64,000 nt of DNA from Merdivicinus sp050943495 (GTDB lineage Bacteria > Bacillota > Clostridia > Oscillospirales > Ruminococcaceae). The notes under the pieces are model-generated. The model was not told the DNA's origin, did no database searches, and saw nothing but the letters and a program-made list of their open reading frames with translations. Within the stretch, counting starts at the first letter, position 1. Each line of letters opens with the position of its first letter. The stretch covers positions 1 to 64,000 of the forward strand of contig JBMNPH010000008.1 in the NCBI GenBank assembly GCA_050943495.1, written 5' to 3'. The position numbers were made by a program, and so were the translations under genes. Below, piece after piece: positions 25,270 through 33,340 of the stretch.

Positions 25270-26079
25270 TTACCGCGAAGGGTTATTTTTGCCAAATTTG
25301 AGGTCGCCGAACTTTTCTTCAAAGCTCAACTTATGGGCCGGACGATTTACCGTCGGCGCTGGTGCATCTTCCTGTTTCTTTCCAGGATTTGCCTGCGGTT
25401 CCGATTTGGAAACCGGATCAAAACGCATGGTTGTCGATTCCGCTTCCTGAGGTTGAGGTGCCTCCTGTTGCTGCGGTTCTGCAGCAGCCTCCGATGCAGC
25501 TGCGGGTTCTTCAGCTGGCTGCGGTTCTGCAGCCACTTCCGAAACCGGCTGCGGCGGTACATAAGCCGCCTTTACCCGGCTGTTATAGATTTCCTCATAC
25601 TCTTCCTCCATATCCGGAAGGCTGGAAATCGCATTCAAATGCACTTTATAAAGGGAAAGCAGCTTGGATTTAAAATCAGCGACAGATTTCTGCATCTTGG
25701 CTAATGTCAGTTTTTCATGTTCCACCTGCGCGCGAATACCGCCAATCGCCTCATCGGATGTTCTCTGCGCATCATACAGCATCCGTTCCGAACGGTTTTT
25801 GGCATCTGCTACCATCGCATCCGCCTTTGCCTGGGCCTCTTTCACAATGGCGTTCCCCATCTTCTGGGCACCAAGCAGGGCATCCTTGAGGTTGGTTTCA
25901 TCCTGCCGATACTCATTGATTTTCTCTGCCAGGACTTTCATTTTTCCAACCAGATCCGCTTTCTCGGCTTCCAGAGAACGGATCTGCTCATTCAGCTGGT
26001 CAATATACCGGTCAACTTCTTCAGGGCGGTAGCCAAATGCCGCCTTTTCAAACAATTTGTCAGAAGATTTGCTGGCCAT
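25270..26079 (-). CDS. divIVA: Cell-division/polarity protein DivIVA
   Basis: A 269-residue coiled-coil protein. The N-terminal membrane-binding lattice motif is FEKAAFGYRPEEVDRYIDQL, followed by a heptad-rich coiled coil to about residue 140. The C-terminal third is low-complexity, rich in Pro, Glu and Ala (about 170-240), and ends basic. It recognises negatively curved membrane at septa and poles and recruits division or envelope proteins. It is in its classical place, after sepF-ylmH and before ileS. A hairpin precedes it at 26111-26150. Confidence 0.94.
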   Translation of the reverse strand: MASKSSDKLFEKAAFGYRPEEVDRYIDQLNEQIRSLEAEKADLVGKMKVLAEKINEYRQDETNLKDALLGAQKMGNAIVKEAQAKADAMVADAKNRSERMLYDAQRTSDEAIGGIRAQVEHEKLTLAKMQKSVADFKSKLLSLYKVHLNAISSLPDMEEEYEEIYNSRVKAAYVPPQPVSEVAAEPQPAEEPAAASEAAAEPQQQEAPQPQEAESTTMRFDPVSKSEPQANPGKKQEDAPAPTVNRPAHKLSFEEKFGDLKFGKNNPSR

Positions 26080-26110
26080 ATTTTCACCTTTCCCTTTCTA
26101 CACAAAACAG

Positions 26111-26150
26111 CCTGAAAAAAATCCGTTCCCCATGAGTCCGGTTTTTCAGG
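26111..26150 (-). promoter_or_regulatory. Hairpin between ylmH and divIVA (attenuator or processing site)
   Basis: CCTGAAAAA plus CCG pairs with CGG plus TTTTTCAGG, with a short asymmetric bulge. It is long enough to terminate, but on the minus strand the T-run is inside the 3' arm, so readthrough into divIVA is likely. An A/T-rich TACAAT box upstream (about 26175) may be a divIVA promoter. Confidence 0.45.
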
Positions 26151-26165
26151 TTGTCTTGACCTGTT

Positions 26166-26924
26166 TCATCTATATTGTAGACAGCGCACCGGTATCCGTC
26201 CTTTGCGGGTCAGTCCGCCATCCGTTTCCAAACGAAATTTTCCATATCCACGAACAGTCAGAATATCACCATCTGCTACTCCCGCACTGACGCTTTGTAC
26301 CGGCTGATGATTTCTTTGAACCATTCCTCCCACAATTTGCGCGGCAGCCTTTTCCCGGCTGATTCCGCAGCAGAGCGATACCGCCGCATCCAGCCGCAGG
26401 GATGCCAATGTCCCCCGGATTTCGCGGTATTGCTGCTCAACTTTCAGATCCGGCGGGACGCCTTTCTCAATTTGTACGCCGACCCTGCCGATCCGATCCA
26501 ACTGGGTAAATATGACTTTTTCGACCTTTTTATCCGCGAACAGAAACGCTTGTCCTTCCTGTACCAGGATGTCTCCAATCATCTCACGGCGGATCTGCTG
26601 CCCCATCAAAGAACCCAGAAAGTCCCGATGAGAAAGCGGAAACTGCTTCGGATACCGAATCGTCGCGCCTATGATCGGAAATTCTTCTGATTCCGGTTCC
26701 ATCCATTCCGGGAAAACACCCAGCATGACACGCGCTGCCCCCTCGAATCCGCCCCATAATTGATATGGCATACCAGATTTTTCTGCGAGCGGTAAAATTT
26801 CAGCGGCTTGTTCCTCGGTCAAAAAGTCCGAAAATCTAGGAGTATTCTGTTTTTCACAAAGGGCAAACAGGCTCTGGACTCTTGCCAGAAAATATGTATG
26901 CTCCTTTTCCGCCTTCTCTGCCAT
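26166..26924 (-). CDS. ylmH: YlmH-family RNA-binding protein (S4 domain)
   Basis: A 252-residue protein. The first two thirds match the YlmH/DUF-type domain found beside sepF (FPEWMEPESEEFPIIGATIRY-like region), and the C-terminal S4 RNA-binding domain is seen as SVSAGVADGDILTVRGYGKFRL. Recent work on B. subtilis YlmH points to ribosome rescue and quality control by binding peptidyl-tRNA-50S complexes. I choose ATG 26924, two bases after the sepF stop, as translationally coupled; a frame from 26957 would overlap sepF by 32 bases without a ribosome site. Confidence 0.9.
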   Translation of the reverse strand: MAEKAEKEHTYFLARVQSLFALCEKQNTPRFSDFLTEEQAAEILPLAEKSGMPYQLWGGFEGAARVMLGVFPEWMEPESEEFPIIGATIRYPKQFPLSHRDFLGSLMGQQIRREMIGDILVQEGQAFLFADKKVEKVIFTQLDRIGRVGVQIEKGVPPDLKVEQQYREIRGTLASLRLDAAVSLCCGISREKAAAQIVGGMVQRNHQPVQSVSAGVADGDILTVRGYGKFRLETDGGLTRKGRIPVRCLQYR

Positions 26925-26925
26925 A

Positions 26926-27390
26926 TTAGAAGTAAACGCCGCTGTCTTCCAATTCATCCAGCAGGTTGCCCATCAGGTTGACGTTCGAAGGCAAGATAAT
27001 AAAGGTTGCATTTGCCACCCGCTGTACCTCTCCGTGATTGGCAAACGCCACACCGCTTAAGAAGTCCAGCAGTCGTCTGGAGAGTTCCGGAGAAGCTGAT
27101 TCGAGATTCAGCACAACAGTACGCTTCGCATTCAGATGCTCTGCAATTCCGCGCGCATCCTCAAACCGTTCCGGCTTTACCAAGACGACCTGCAGCTGTG
27201 TTGTCGCATGAATATTGACAACTTTACTGCGGTTCGGCGCAGAAGGCTGCTCATATCCGCCATACCCATCATTGCTGGTTTCGCGCTTAATCTGATCAAA
27301 CTCATTCACTTCCGGCGCATCTTCCAGCTCATCATTATATTCATCATCATACTCGGTAAACATTTCCTTGATTTTTCCTACAAATCCCAT
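26926..27390 (-). CDS. sepF: Cell-division protein SepF
   Basis: A 154-residue FtsZ-associated protein. The N-terminus is a short amphipathic membrane-binding helix (MGFVGKIKEMF), then an acidic linker, and the SepF core fold (about 70-150) with VVLNLE, RRLLDFLSGVAFA and FIILPSNV. SepF rings bundle FtsZ filaments and tie them to the membrane. It sits in the yggS-sepF-ylmH-divIVA cluster; ylmG, usually between sepF and ylmH, is absent. Confidence 0.96.
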   Translation of the reverse strand: MGFVGKIKEMFTEYDDEYNDELEDAPEVNEFDQIKRETSNDGYGGYEQPSAPNRSKVVNIHATTQLQVVLVKPERFEDARGIAEHLNAKRTVVLNLESASPELSRRLLDFLSGVAFANHGEVQRVANATFIILPSNVNLMGNLLDELEDSGVYF

Positions 27391-27435
27391 TTTTGTTCCG
27401 CCTTTCTTTCCTGTCTGAAAAGGCCGTCCGGCCTG

Positions 27436-28140
27436 TTATAGATAATTTCTGGGGCCAAAGATCGCAGTTCCGATCCGGATCTGCGTGGATCCATATCGGA
27501 TTGCCTGCTCAAAATCTCCGGACATTCCCATGGAAAGGGTGGTGAAAGATTTTTCTCTTTCCCGCTCTTTTTCAAATAACTGCTGCATTTTTCCAAACCA
27601 CAGATCTCCACCGTCTTTGGGAGGAATTGCCATCAACCCCCGCATATGAAGGTGCGGGCTGTCCTGATGGATTCGCTCGATTGCTTCTGGGATCTGTTCC
27701 AACAGAAAACCGGACTTAGTAGATTCCTGCGCAATGTTTACCTGCAGCAGGATCTCCATCTCCATCTGTCGTTTTTCACATTCCTTCTCCAGAGCAGCAG
27801 CCAGATGAAGGGAATCGATCGATTCGATCATTCCTATCTTATCTATTATATCGCGTATTTTGTTCGTCTGCAAGTGTCCGATAAAGTGAATTGTTTCGGG
27901 TTTACAGGTATAATTTTGGTATTTTTCACAGCATTCCTGCACCCGATTTTCTCCCAACAGCGAAATACCAGCACGCAAAGCCATATTTACCCGCTCTGCC
28001 GGCACCGTTTTGGTGACTGCCATCAAATCCACTTCGGAGGGAGAACGTCCGCTTTTTCCCGCGGCCTCAGCCATTCGTTCCCGAATCTGCCGGATATTTT
28101 CCGCAACCTGTTCTTCCTCACTGGATAAGCATTTCATCAT
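27436..28140 (-). CDS. yggS: PLP homeostasis protein YggS/YlmE
   Basis: A 234-residue alanine-racemase-N fold protein that binds PLP and balances B6 vitamers and amino acids, without racemase activity. Lys in LMAVTKTVP is the likely Schiff-base lysine; also HFIGHLQTNK and the C-terminal SMGMSGDFEQAI...RIGTAIFG phosphate-binding motif. Its start overlaps the HlyD-like gene by 23 bases. It lies in its usual place before sepF. Confidence 0.94.
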   Translation of the reverse strand: MMKCLSSEEEQVAENIRQIRERMAEAAGKSGRSPSEVDLMAVTKTVPAERVNMALRAGISLLGENRVQECCEKYQNYTCKPETIHFIGHLQTNKIRDIIDKIGMIESIDSLHLAAALEKECEKRQMEMEILLQVNIAQESTKSGFLLEQIPEAIERIHQDSPHLHMRGLMAIPPKDGGDLWFGKMQQLFEKEREREKSFTTLSMGMSGDFEQAIRYGSTQIRIGTAIFGPRNYL

Positions 28141-29353
28141 ACAATCCCTTACCCTTCACCACGACGGTATCATACAATTTTACATAGTCATCGCCCTCAG
28201 TTCCGCCTTTATAGTAGGACTTGCTGAGAACATAATCCGTTGTCTCGTAAATCTGATCAATATACTGAAAATATATCTTATTTCCGGTCTGGACATAAAC
28301 ACCTTTCTGTCCATCCAAAAATCGAATGGCATCTTTTGGAATTTTGATGCCCTTATATTCTCGGATAATAATTTCCGCTGTCTGAACCCGGGAGGAGAGC
28401 AATGCCTCACTGACCAAATCCCCCTCCATTTCAATCTTATATAGACCGGTAGATTCCTCTCGTTCAGCGGAAACGATTTCGGCTGTCACATCCTCTTTCA
28501 TACCGGGGAAACGAAGAGTCACCTTTCCAATATTGGAAAGCGTCTGCATTTGTTCCTCATTTACCACCGCGGCGAACATCCAACGATGATTGGATACAAT
28601 CTTGACAGCTTCCTGGCTGCCATGATAGCCGGTATATCCATTCAACCACTCCTGCAGCTGGGAAGCCGTCATGCTGTCCACATACTCCCGCGTCATGGTT
28701 TCCTCGTATCCATCCACATGATCCACGAAATATCCTGCTGCTGTCGAAGTAAATTCCTCTGTCTGGCTGTCTGCCAATGTTTGTAATTCTGTCAAATTCG
28801 ATTGCAGGGCGCTAATCTGAGCCGAATAATCGGTTACTCCATCCACCACGATTGCACGTTTGGCCATGGATTCCGTCAATTTTCCCTTAAGATCCTGGAT
28901 TCCCGAAAAATCCTGCTCGTCCCGCATTGTAATCAGCTGGGATGTATATTCCGCAATTTGCCCATTCAAAGTATCCGGCCGCACAACGTCACTGCTGGAT
29001 ATGGATGCCTGTGCTTTTTCCAGAGCGGAAATCGTAGTCGTAAGATTTTGTGCCCGATACTGTGCCCGTACTGCACTGGTATCCTGATAAATACTACCCA
29101 ACTGCGTATTGATTGCTACCTTTGTTCCCACACTGTACAGCGGACTAACGACCTTCCCTGCCGAATCAATCGGTATAGGAACCTCTTCCCGCACAAATAC
29201 TCCCTGAATTGAGAGACTCTGCGTGACGGTCTGTTCATAAACCGTCTGGGTAGTATATCCACTGTCAGTAAAGCCGGCAAGCTGTACCCCCACATAAACG
29301 ATCAAAAATATCGATAGTAAGAATGCAGCAATCCGAATGATGCGATCGTTCAA
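28118..29353 (-). CDS. HlyD-like membrane-anchored protein
   Basis: A 411-residue protein with one N-terminal membrane helix (about 7-25, AAFLLSIFLIVYVGVQLAG) and an outside-facing body. A lipoyl/barrel-sandwich-like half (SIQGVFVREEVPI, AGKVVSPLYSVGTKV) is followed by a helical hairpin (about 95-200) and a second half ending in a beta-rich domain, the layout of HlyD/RND adaptor proteins. No efflux ATPase or permease is nearby. It overlaps the hfq stop by 4 bases and yggS by 23, so it is translated with hfq-yggS-sepF. Its job is unknown; a role in the envelope during division is only inferred from context. Confidence 0.75.
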   Translation of the reverse strand: MNDRIIRIAAFLLSIFLIVYVGVQLAGFTDSGYTTQTVYEQTVTQSLSIQGVFVREEVPIPIDSAGKVVSPLYSVGTKVAINTQLGSIYQDTSAVRAQYRAQNLTTTISALEKAQASISSSDVVRPDTLNGQIAEYTSQLITMRDEQDFSGIQDLKGKLTESMAKRAIVVDGVTDYSAQISALQSNLTELQTLADSQTEEFTSTAAGYFVDHVDGYEETMTREYVDSMTASQLQEWLNGYTGYHGSQEAVKIVSNHRWMFAAVVNEEQMQTLSNIGKVTLRFPGMKEDVTAEIVSAEREESTGLYKIEMEGDLVSEALLSSRVQTAEIIIREYKGIKIPKDAIRFLDGQKGVYVQTGNKIYFQYIDQIYETTDYVLSKSYYKGGTEGDDYVKLYDTVVVKGKGLYDEMLIQ

Positions 29354-29598
29354 TTTTCAGACTCCTCTGTGTTTTCGCCGTTGGTCAGAAAAGAAACCGG
29401 ATGTGCTGGAATGATAGTCGAGACCGCATGTTTATACACAATATTCTGTTTCCCATCACAGTCCAAAATAATAATATAACTGTCAAATCCTCTCACAACG
29501 CCCCGGAACTGAAATCCATTGGTCAAATAGATCGTCACGGAAGTTTTATCCTTGCGGACCTGATTGAGAAAAACATCCTGCAAATTAAGATTCTTCAT
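29350..29598 (-). CDS. hfq: RNA chaperone Hfq
   Basis: An 82-residue Hfq. Sm1 motif (LQDVFLNQVRKDKTSVTIYLTNG) and Sm2 motif (IVYKHAVSTIIP; KH is the uridine-binding site) are intact, with a short acidic tail (NGENTEESEN). It forms a hexameric ring that binds sRNAs and A/U-rich mRNA. ATG 29598 follows AGGAGGAACTTCC; the frame open upstream to 29649 lacks a ribosome site. It is downstream of miaA, as in many bacteria. Confidence 0.96.
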   Translation of the reverse strand: MKNLNLQDVFLNQVRKDKTSVTIYLTNGFQFRGVVRGFDSYIIILDCDGKQNIVYKHAVSTIIPAHPVSFLTNGENTEESEN

Positions 29599-29649
29599 GT
29601 GGAAGTTCCTCCTTCTCTTTATTTCTGATACATAACCAGCATTAAACAT

Positions 29650-29655
29650 ATTGTA
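29650..29655 (-). promoter_or_regulatory. Possible -10 of an hfq promoter
   Basis: TACAAT on the minus strand preceded by TGA (extended -10), in the 122-base gap after miaA. The -35 match is weak. Confidence 0.4.
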
Positions 29656-29720
29656 TCATATTCATAGAGTTTTGACTAGCTTATTTTCAATATTTATTCG
29701 GATATTTTTCGCATAATTCA

Positions 29721-30695
29721 TTATTTTTCGTCAAGAGGCTGTGTTTTTTCCAAATTTTCCCCACTCAGGAAACGATTTACCAGCCTTTCTGCCGTCACAT
29801 ATGCGCTTATCTGCCTCGGATCATCCGGATACACCCAATAAATCCGATCATCCCTTCGGAACCAAGTCAGCTGCCGTTTGGCATACCGCCGTGTAGACTG
29901 CTTCAGGGATTCCACTGCGGTTTCCAGCGGAATTTCCCCGCGCAGAAAGGGAAATAATTCCTTATACCCGATTGCCTGCACCGATGTCGACAATTTGGCA
30001 TCCACAAAATGACGGGTTTCCTCCAGGAGTCCCTGTTCCAGCATCAGATCTACCCGGCGGTTGATCCGCTGATACAGCGTTTCCCGATTATGGTAGGCAA
30101 TCCCGATACGCAGAGCGGAATAAATCGGCTGGGTTTCCCGACTTTTCCGCTGCAGTTCCGCCATGGTGATTCCGGAAAGACGATATACTTCGATTGCACG
30201 GATAATCCGTGTCAGATTGTTCGGATGCAGATTGGAGGCTGTCTCCGGATCAAATTCCCGCAGCAAAGAAAGCAGGTACTCACTCCCCTTCTCCTCTGCC
30301 AGTGCGGAAAGTTCTGCACGGACTGCGGGATCACTCCCGGTCTCCCCAATATCCCGGTTATCGAGAAGGGTGTCCAAATACAATCCCGTTCCGCCGCAGA
30401 GAATGGGCAGTTTCCCGCGCGAATGAATCTCCGCAATGGCGCGGCGCGCATCCTCCACATAACGCCCGAGGCTATACGGCTCATCCGGTTCCACATAGCC
30501 GATCAAGTGGTGCGGGATGCCATCCATTTCCTCCGGCGTCGGCTTCGCTGTCGCAATGTCCATTCCTTTATAGATCTGCATCGAGTCCGCGGACACAACT
30601 TCTCCGTCAAAATTCTTGGCCAACGCAATGGAAAGTGCCGTCTTGCCCGATGCAGTCGGCCCCATCACGGCGACAACAGGTTTCTGATCCTTCAT
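29721..30695 (-). CDS. miaA: tRNA dimethylallyltransferase MiaA
   Basis: A 324-residue DMAPP:tRNA transferase adding the isopentenyl group to A37 of UNN-reading tRNAs. The P-loop is GPTASGKTA, followed by DSMQIYKGMDIATAKPT and, near the C-terminus, RRYAKRQLTWFRRDDRIYW. It provides the substrate for MiaB, also in this cluster. ATG 30695 lies 11 bases after the mutL stop with AAAGAGGG upstream. Confidence 0.96.
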   Translation of the reverse strand: MKDQKPVVAVMGPTASGKTALSIALAKNFDGEVVSADSMQIYKGMDIATAKPTPEEMDGIPHHLIGYVEPDEPYSLGRYVEDARRAIAEIHSRGKLPILCGGTGLYLDTLLDNRDIGETGSDPAVRAELSALAEEKGSEYLLSLLREFDPETASNLHPNNLTRIIRAIEVYRLSGITMAELQRKSRETQPIYSALRIGIAYHNRETLYQRINRRVDLMLEQGLLEETRHFVDAKLSTSVQAIGYKELFPFLRGEIPLETAVESLKQSTRRYAKRQLTWFRRDDRIYWVYPDDPRQISAYVTAERLVNRFLSGENLEKTQPLDEK

Positions 30696-30706
30696 CTCAT
30701 CCCTCT

Positions 30707-32620
30707 TTACTGGATTCTTCCAAACATTTTCTCTATTTCCGCCTTGCTGTACTGGAGAATGACCGGACGGCCGTGCGGACAAAAGCGCACATTTTCATCG
30801 GAACAAATCGTCTCCACCAGGTGCTGGAGTTCTTGTTCGTGATTCTGATCGTTTGCCTTGACCGCACTCCGGCAGGCAATCCGATGCAGAATATCCTCTA
30901 CCACATCCGGAAGTTCCTGCTTACGCATCGAAACCATTCCCGCCGCAATTTCCAGAAACATTTCCTTTGGATCCGTATTGCTGACAACAGCCGGTACGGC
31001 GCGCAGCATCACCACATTTCCGCCGAAATCCTCGACGGCAAATCCCAGCCGGTCCAGTGTCTCCAGCCGGTCGAGCACCGCCTCATGCTCGGCGCGGGAA
31101 AGGGTCACAGCAATGGAGGTCAGCAGGTACTGCTTATCTAAGCCATCCTGCGACTCTTTCAGACGGTTATAGAGGATGCGCTCATGCGCGGCATGCTTAT
31201 CGATCATCGCAAAGGTGTCATCAATCTGCGCCAGAATATAGGTGGCAAACAGTTCGCCAAAGATCCGGATCCGATAGGTTCGAACCGGTTTCTCCGGCGG
31301 CAATTCCGGAGGTTCCGGCGGAAGAGTCTCCGACTGAATTGGCGCGGATTGCATTTCCGGCTGTGCCGGAGGAATTTCGATTGGCGGAATTTTCACGGCT
31401 TCTTCCTGCTTTTTCACAGGTTCCTCACGCTTGATAGGCGGCAGTATCGAAATGACCGGAGGATCGGATGAAACCGGAACTTCCTTTGCAGCAAGTACTT
31501 TGACCGGCTTTTCCGGGGAGGAAACCGGCTTAACCGGTGCCGAAAACGTCTGCTGTTCCGCCTCCTCCTGCAAAAAATTTCCCAGCAGATTTCCTTTCTG
31601 TTTGGGCGGCTCGGCAGCAGGGGCAATCTCATTCCCGGCCGCAATCGCACTCTTCACCCCAAAATAAATGGCATCAAATACCGCCTTTTCGCTGACAAAC
31701 CGCACCTCGATTTTGGCCGGATGAACGTTCACATCGACCAGATTGCAGGGCATTTGCAGCATCAGCACGCAAGCCGGGAATTTTCCGACCATAATGGACG
31801 AACGGAATCCCTCCTCAATGGCGGCAATTCCGGTTTTGGTCCGCGTATAACGCCCGTTGACAAAAAAGTGCTGCATCGAACGGTTTGGACGGCTGTACAT
31901 GGGTTTCCCTATAAACCCTGTCACCCGTATTCCGCCCAATTCATAATCGACCGGCAGCAGATTCTGGGAAAACTCCCGCCCGAATACGGTATAAATCACA
32001 CTTTCCAGCCGTCCATCGCCCGGAGTATGGAAGGCAATCCGGCCGTCCCGGATGAGCTTGAAGGAGATTTCCGGATGCGACAGTGCAATCTTTTCGAGGA
32101 TGCTTTGGATAGCATTCGCCTCCGACACATCCTTTTTGAGGAATTTCAGCCGGGCCGGGACATTATAGAACACATCCCGCACCACAATGGTCGTGCCGAC
32201 CGGGCATCCGGCTTCCGACACGCTTTCCACCTCGGATGCGCTGATCCGAACCGCAGTTCCCAGATCGCTGTCCGCTGTCCGGGTGAGCATCTCGACATGT
32301 GCTACCGCTGCAATGGAGGCCAATGCTTCTCCCCGGAACCCGAGCGTTCCGATTGAATCCAGATCCGCCGCTGTCCGCACCTTGCTGGTCGCATGCCGCA
32401 GAAACGCCACCGGTGCATCCTCCGGAGAGATCCCGCATCCATTGTCGGTAATGCGCAGGTATCGCACGCCGCCATTCTGCAATTCCACCGTCACGGTCGC
32501 AGCACCTGCATCGATCGAATTCTCTACCAGTTCTTTCACAATCGAAGCCGGACGTTCGATCACTTCACCGGCTGCAATCAGTTCCGAAACCGTCGTCGGC
32601 AGCACATTGATTTTCGGCAT
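30707..32620 (-). CDS. mutL: DNA mismatch repair protein MutL
   Basis: A 637-residue MutL. GHKL ATPase domain (ELVENSIDAGA, TDNGCGI, GFRGEALASI), then a Pro/Glu-rich linker (about 345-450), and a C-terminal endonuclease domain with DKHAAHERILYN (DQHAxxERxxYE consensus), SAVKAND and CPHGRP. The nick-making endonuclease is expected in bacteria without MutH. It forms a unit with mutS upstream. Confidence 0.97.
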   Translation of the reverse strand: MPKINVLPTTVSELIAAGEVIERPASIVKELVENSIDAGAATVTVELQNGGVRYLRITDNGCGISPEDAPVAFLRHATSKVRTAADLDSIGTLGFRGEALASIAAVAHVEMLTRTADSDLGTAVRISASEVESVSEAGCPVGTTIVVRDVFYNVPARLKFLKKDVSEANAIQSILEKIALSHPEISFKLIRDGRIAFHTPGDGRLESVIYTVFGREFSQNLLPVDYELGGIRVTGFIGKPMYSRPNRSMQHFFVNGRYTRTKTGIAAIEEGFRSSIMVGKFPACVLMLQMPCNLVDVNVHPAKIEVRFVSEKAVFDAIYFGVKSAIAAGNEIAPAAEPPKQKGNLLGNFLQEEAEQQTFSAPVKPVSSPEKPVKVLAAKEVPVSSDPPVISILPPIKREEPVKKQEEAVKIPPIEIPPAQPEMQSAPIQSETLPPEPPELPPEKPVRTYRIRIFGELFATYILAQIDDTFAMIDKHAAHERILYNRLKESQDGLDKQYLLTSIAVTLSRAEHEAVLDRLETLDRLGFAVEDFGGNVVMLRAVPAVVSNTDPKEMFLEIAAGMVSMRKQELPDVVEDILHRIACRSAVKANDQNHEQELQHLVETICSDENVRFCPHGRPVILQYSKAEIEKMFGRIQ

Positions 32621-32640
32621 AAATATCCTCCTTTTCTCCG

Positions 32641-33105
32641 TTATTCCTCGTCTTCCTCATCCAACAAGGACGGCACCTTCGGTATTCGCAGCGGTTCCCC
32701 GCAGCCTCTCTTTTCCCGCAGAATTCCACCAGCCCAAAAGCACAAAATTCCCAAAATCAGGACTCCCGATCCCAAAAGCCGCAGAATTCCGATTCCGCTG
32801 GAAAAATTCAGAGCGATACCATAGAAAGGCGCACCCCACCAGCCGGGAAATGCCAGCAGCAAGCCGGTTATCACCGCCAAAGCTGCCGGAAATGCCGGCT
32901 GCCGCTTCATTCCGCCGATCAGACACAAGCACAAACAATCCAGAATATACAAAATGCTCAGGAAACAAGCATATGCTGTTGTTTCTCCCGTTCCGCCCAT
33001 TCCGACTGGACGAACGCCATATCCGGCAAAGAGAGCCGCAACTCCCGCCAGCAGTCCGAATGACAAAATTCCCCAGAAGAGCAGCCTCTTCCCGTTAATT
33101 GCCAT
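32641..33105 (-). CDS. Small membrane protein of unknown function
   Basis: A 154-residue protein with about four hydrophobic helices (LLFWGILSFGLLAGVAALFA, FLSILYILDCLCLCLIGG, ALAVITGLLLAFPGWW, and one near residue 110-130) and an acidic tail ending DEEDEE. It is not recognised. ATG 33105 overlaps the DUF6440 stop by 11 bases, so it belongs to the mutS-mutL transcript. Confidence 0.7.
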   Translation of the reverse strand: MAINGKRLLFWGILSFGLLAGVAALFAGYGVRPVGMGGTGETTAYACFLSILYILDCLCLCLIGGMKRQPAFPAALAVITGLLLAFPGWWGAPFYGIALNFSSGIGILRLLGSGVLILGILCFWAGGILREKRGCGEPLRIPKVPSLLDEEDEE

Positions 33106-33310
33106 AGATTCCTTTCTCCTTCTCTTCCACATCCTCCAACGTGATGACCGGCTTACCGTCTGCATCCAGAAGCGGCGTCAGGCCGCCGATGGAACCATTC
33201 TGCGCCAGCAGGTAGTGTACCCCCGTTTGGGTATCTACCAGAATATAGGCACCTGCCATCAAGCCAACGCTCTCCTCATACAGCTTTACAAAACGTTTTT
33301 CCTTTGCCAT
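33095..33310 (-). CDS. DUF6440 family small protein
   Basis: A 71-residue protein with the compact pattern RFVKLYEESVGLMAGAYILV...TGVHYLLAQNGSIGGLTPLLD, which I recognise as DUF6440: small soluble proteins common in Firmicutes with no known function. It follows AGGAGG with ATG 33310 and lies between mutS and mutL. Confidence 0.75.
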   Translation of the reverse strand: MAKEKRFVKLYEESVGLMAGAYILVDTQTGVHYLLAQNGSIGGLTPLLDADGKPVITLEDVEEKEKGIYGN

Positions 33311-33340
33311 GATACTTCCTCCTTATTGTCCTGCGAATCA

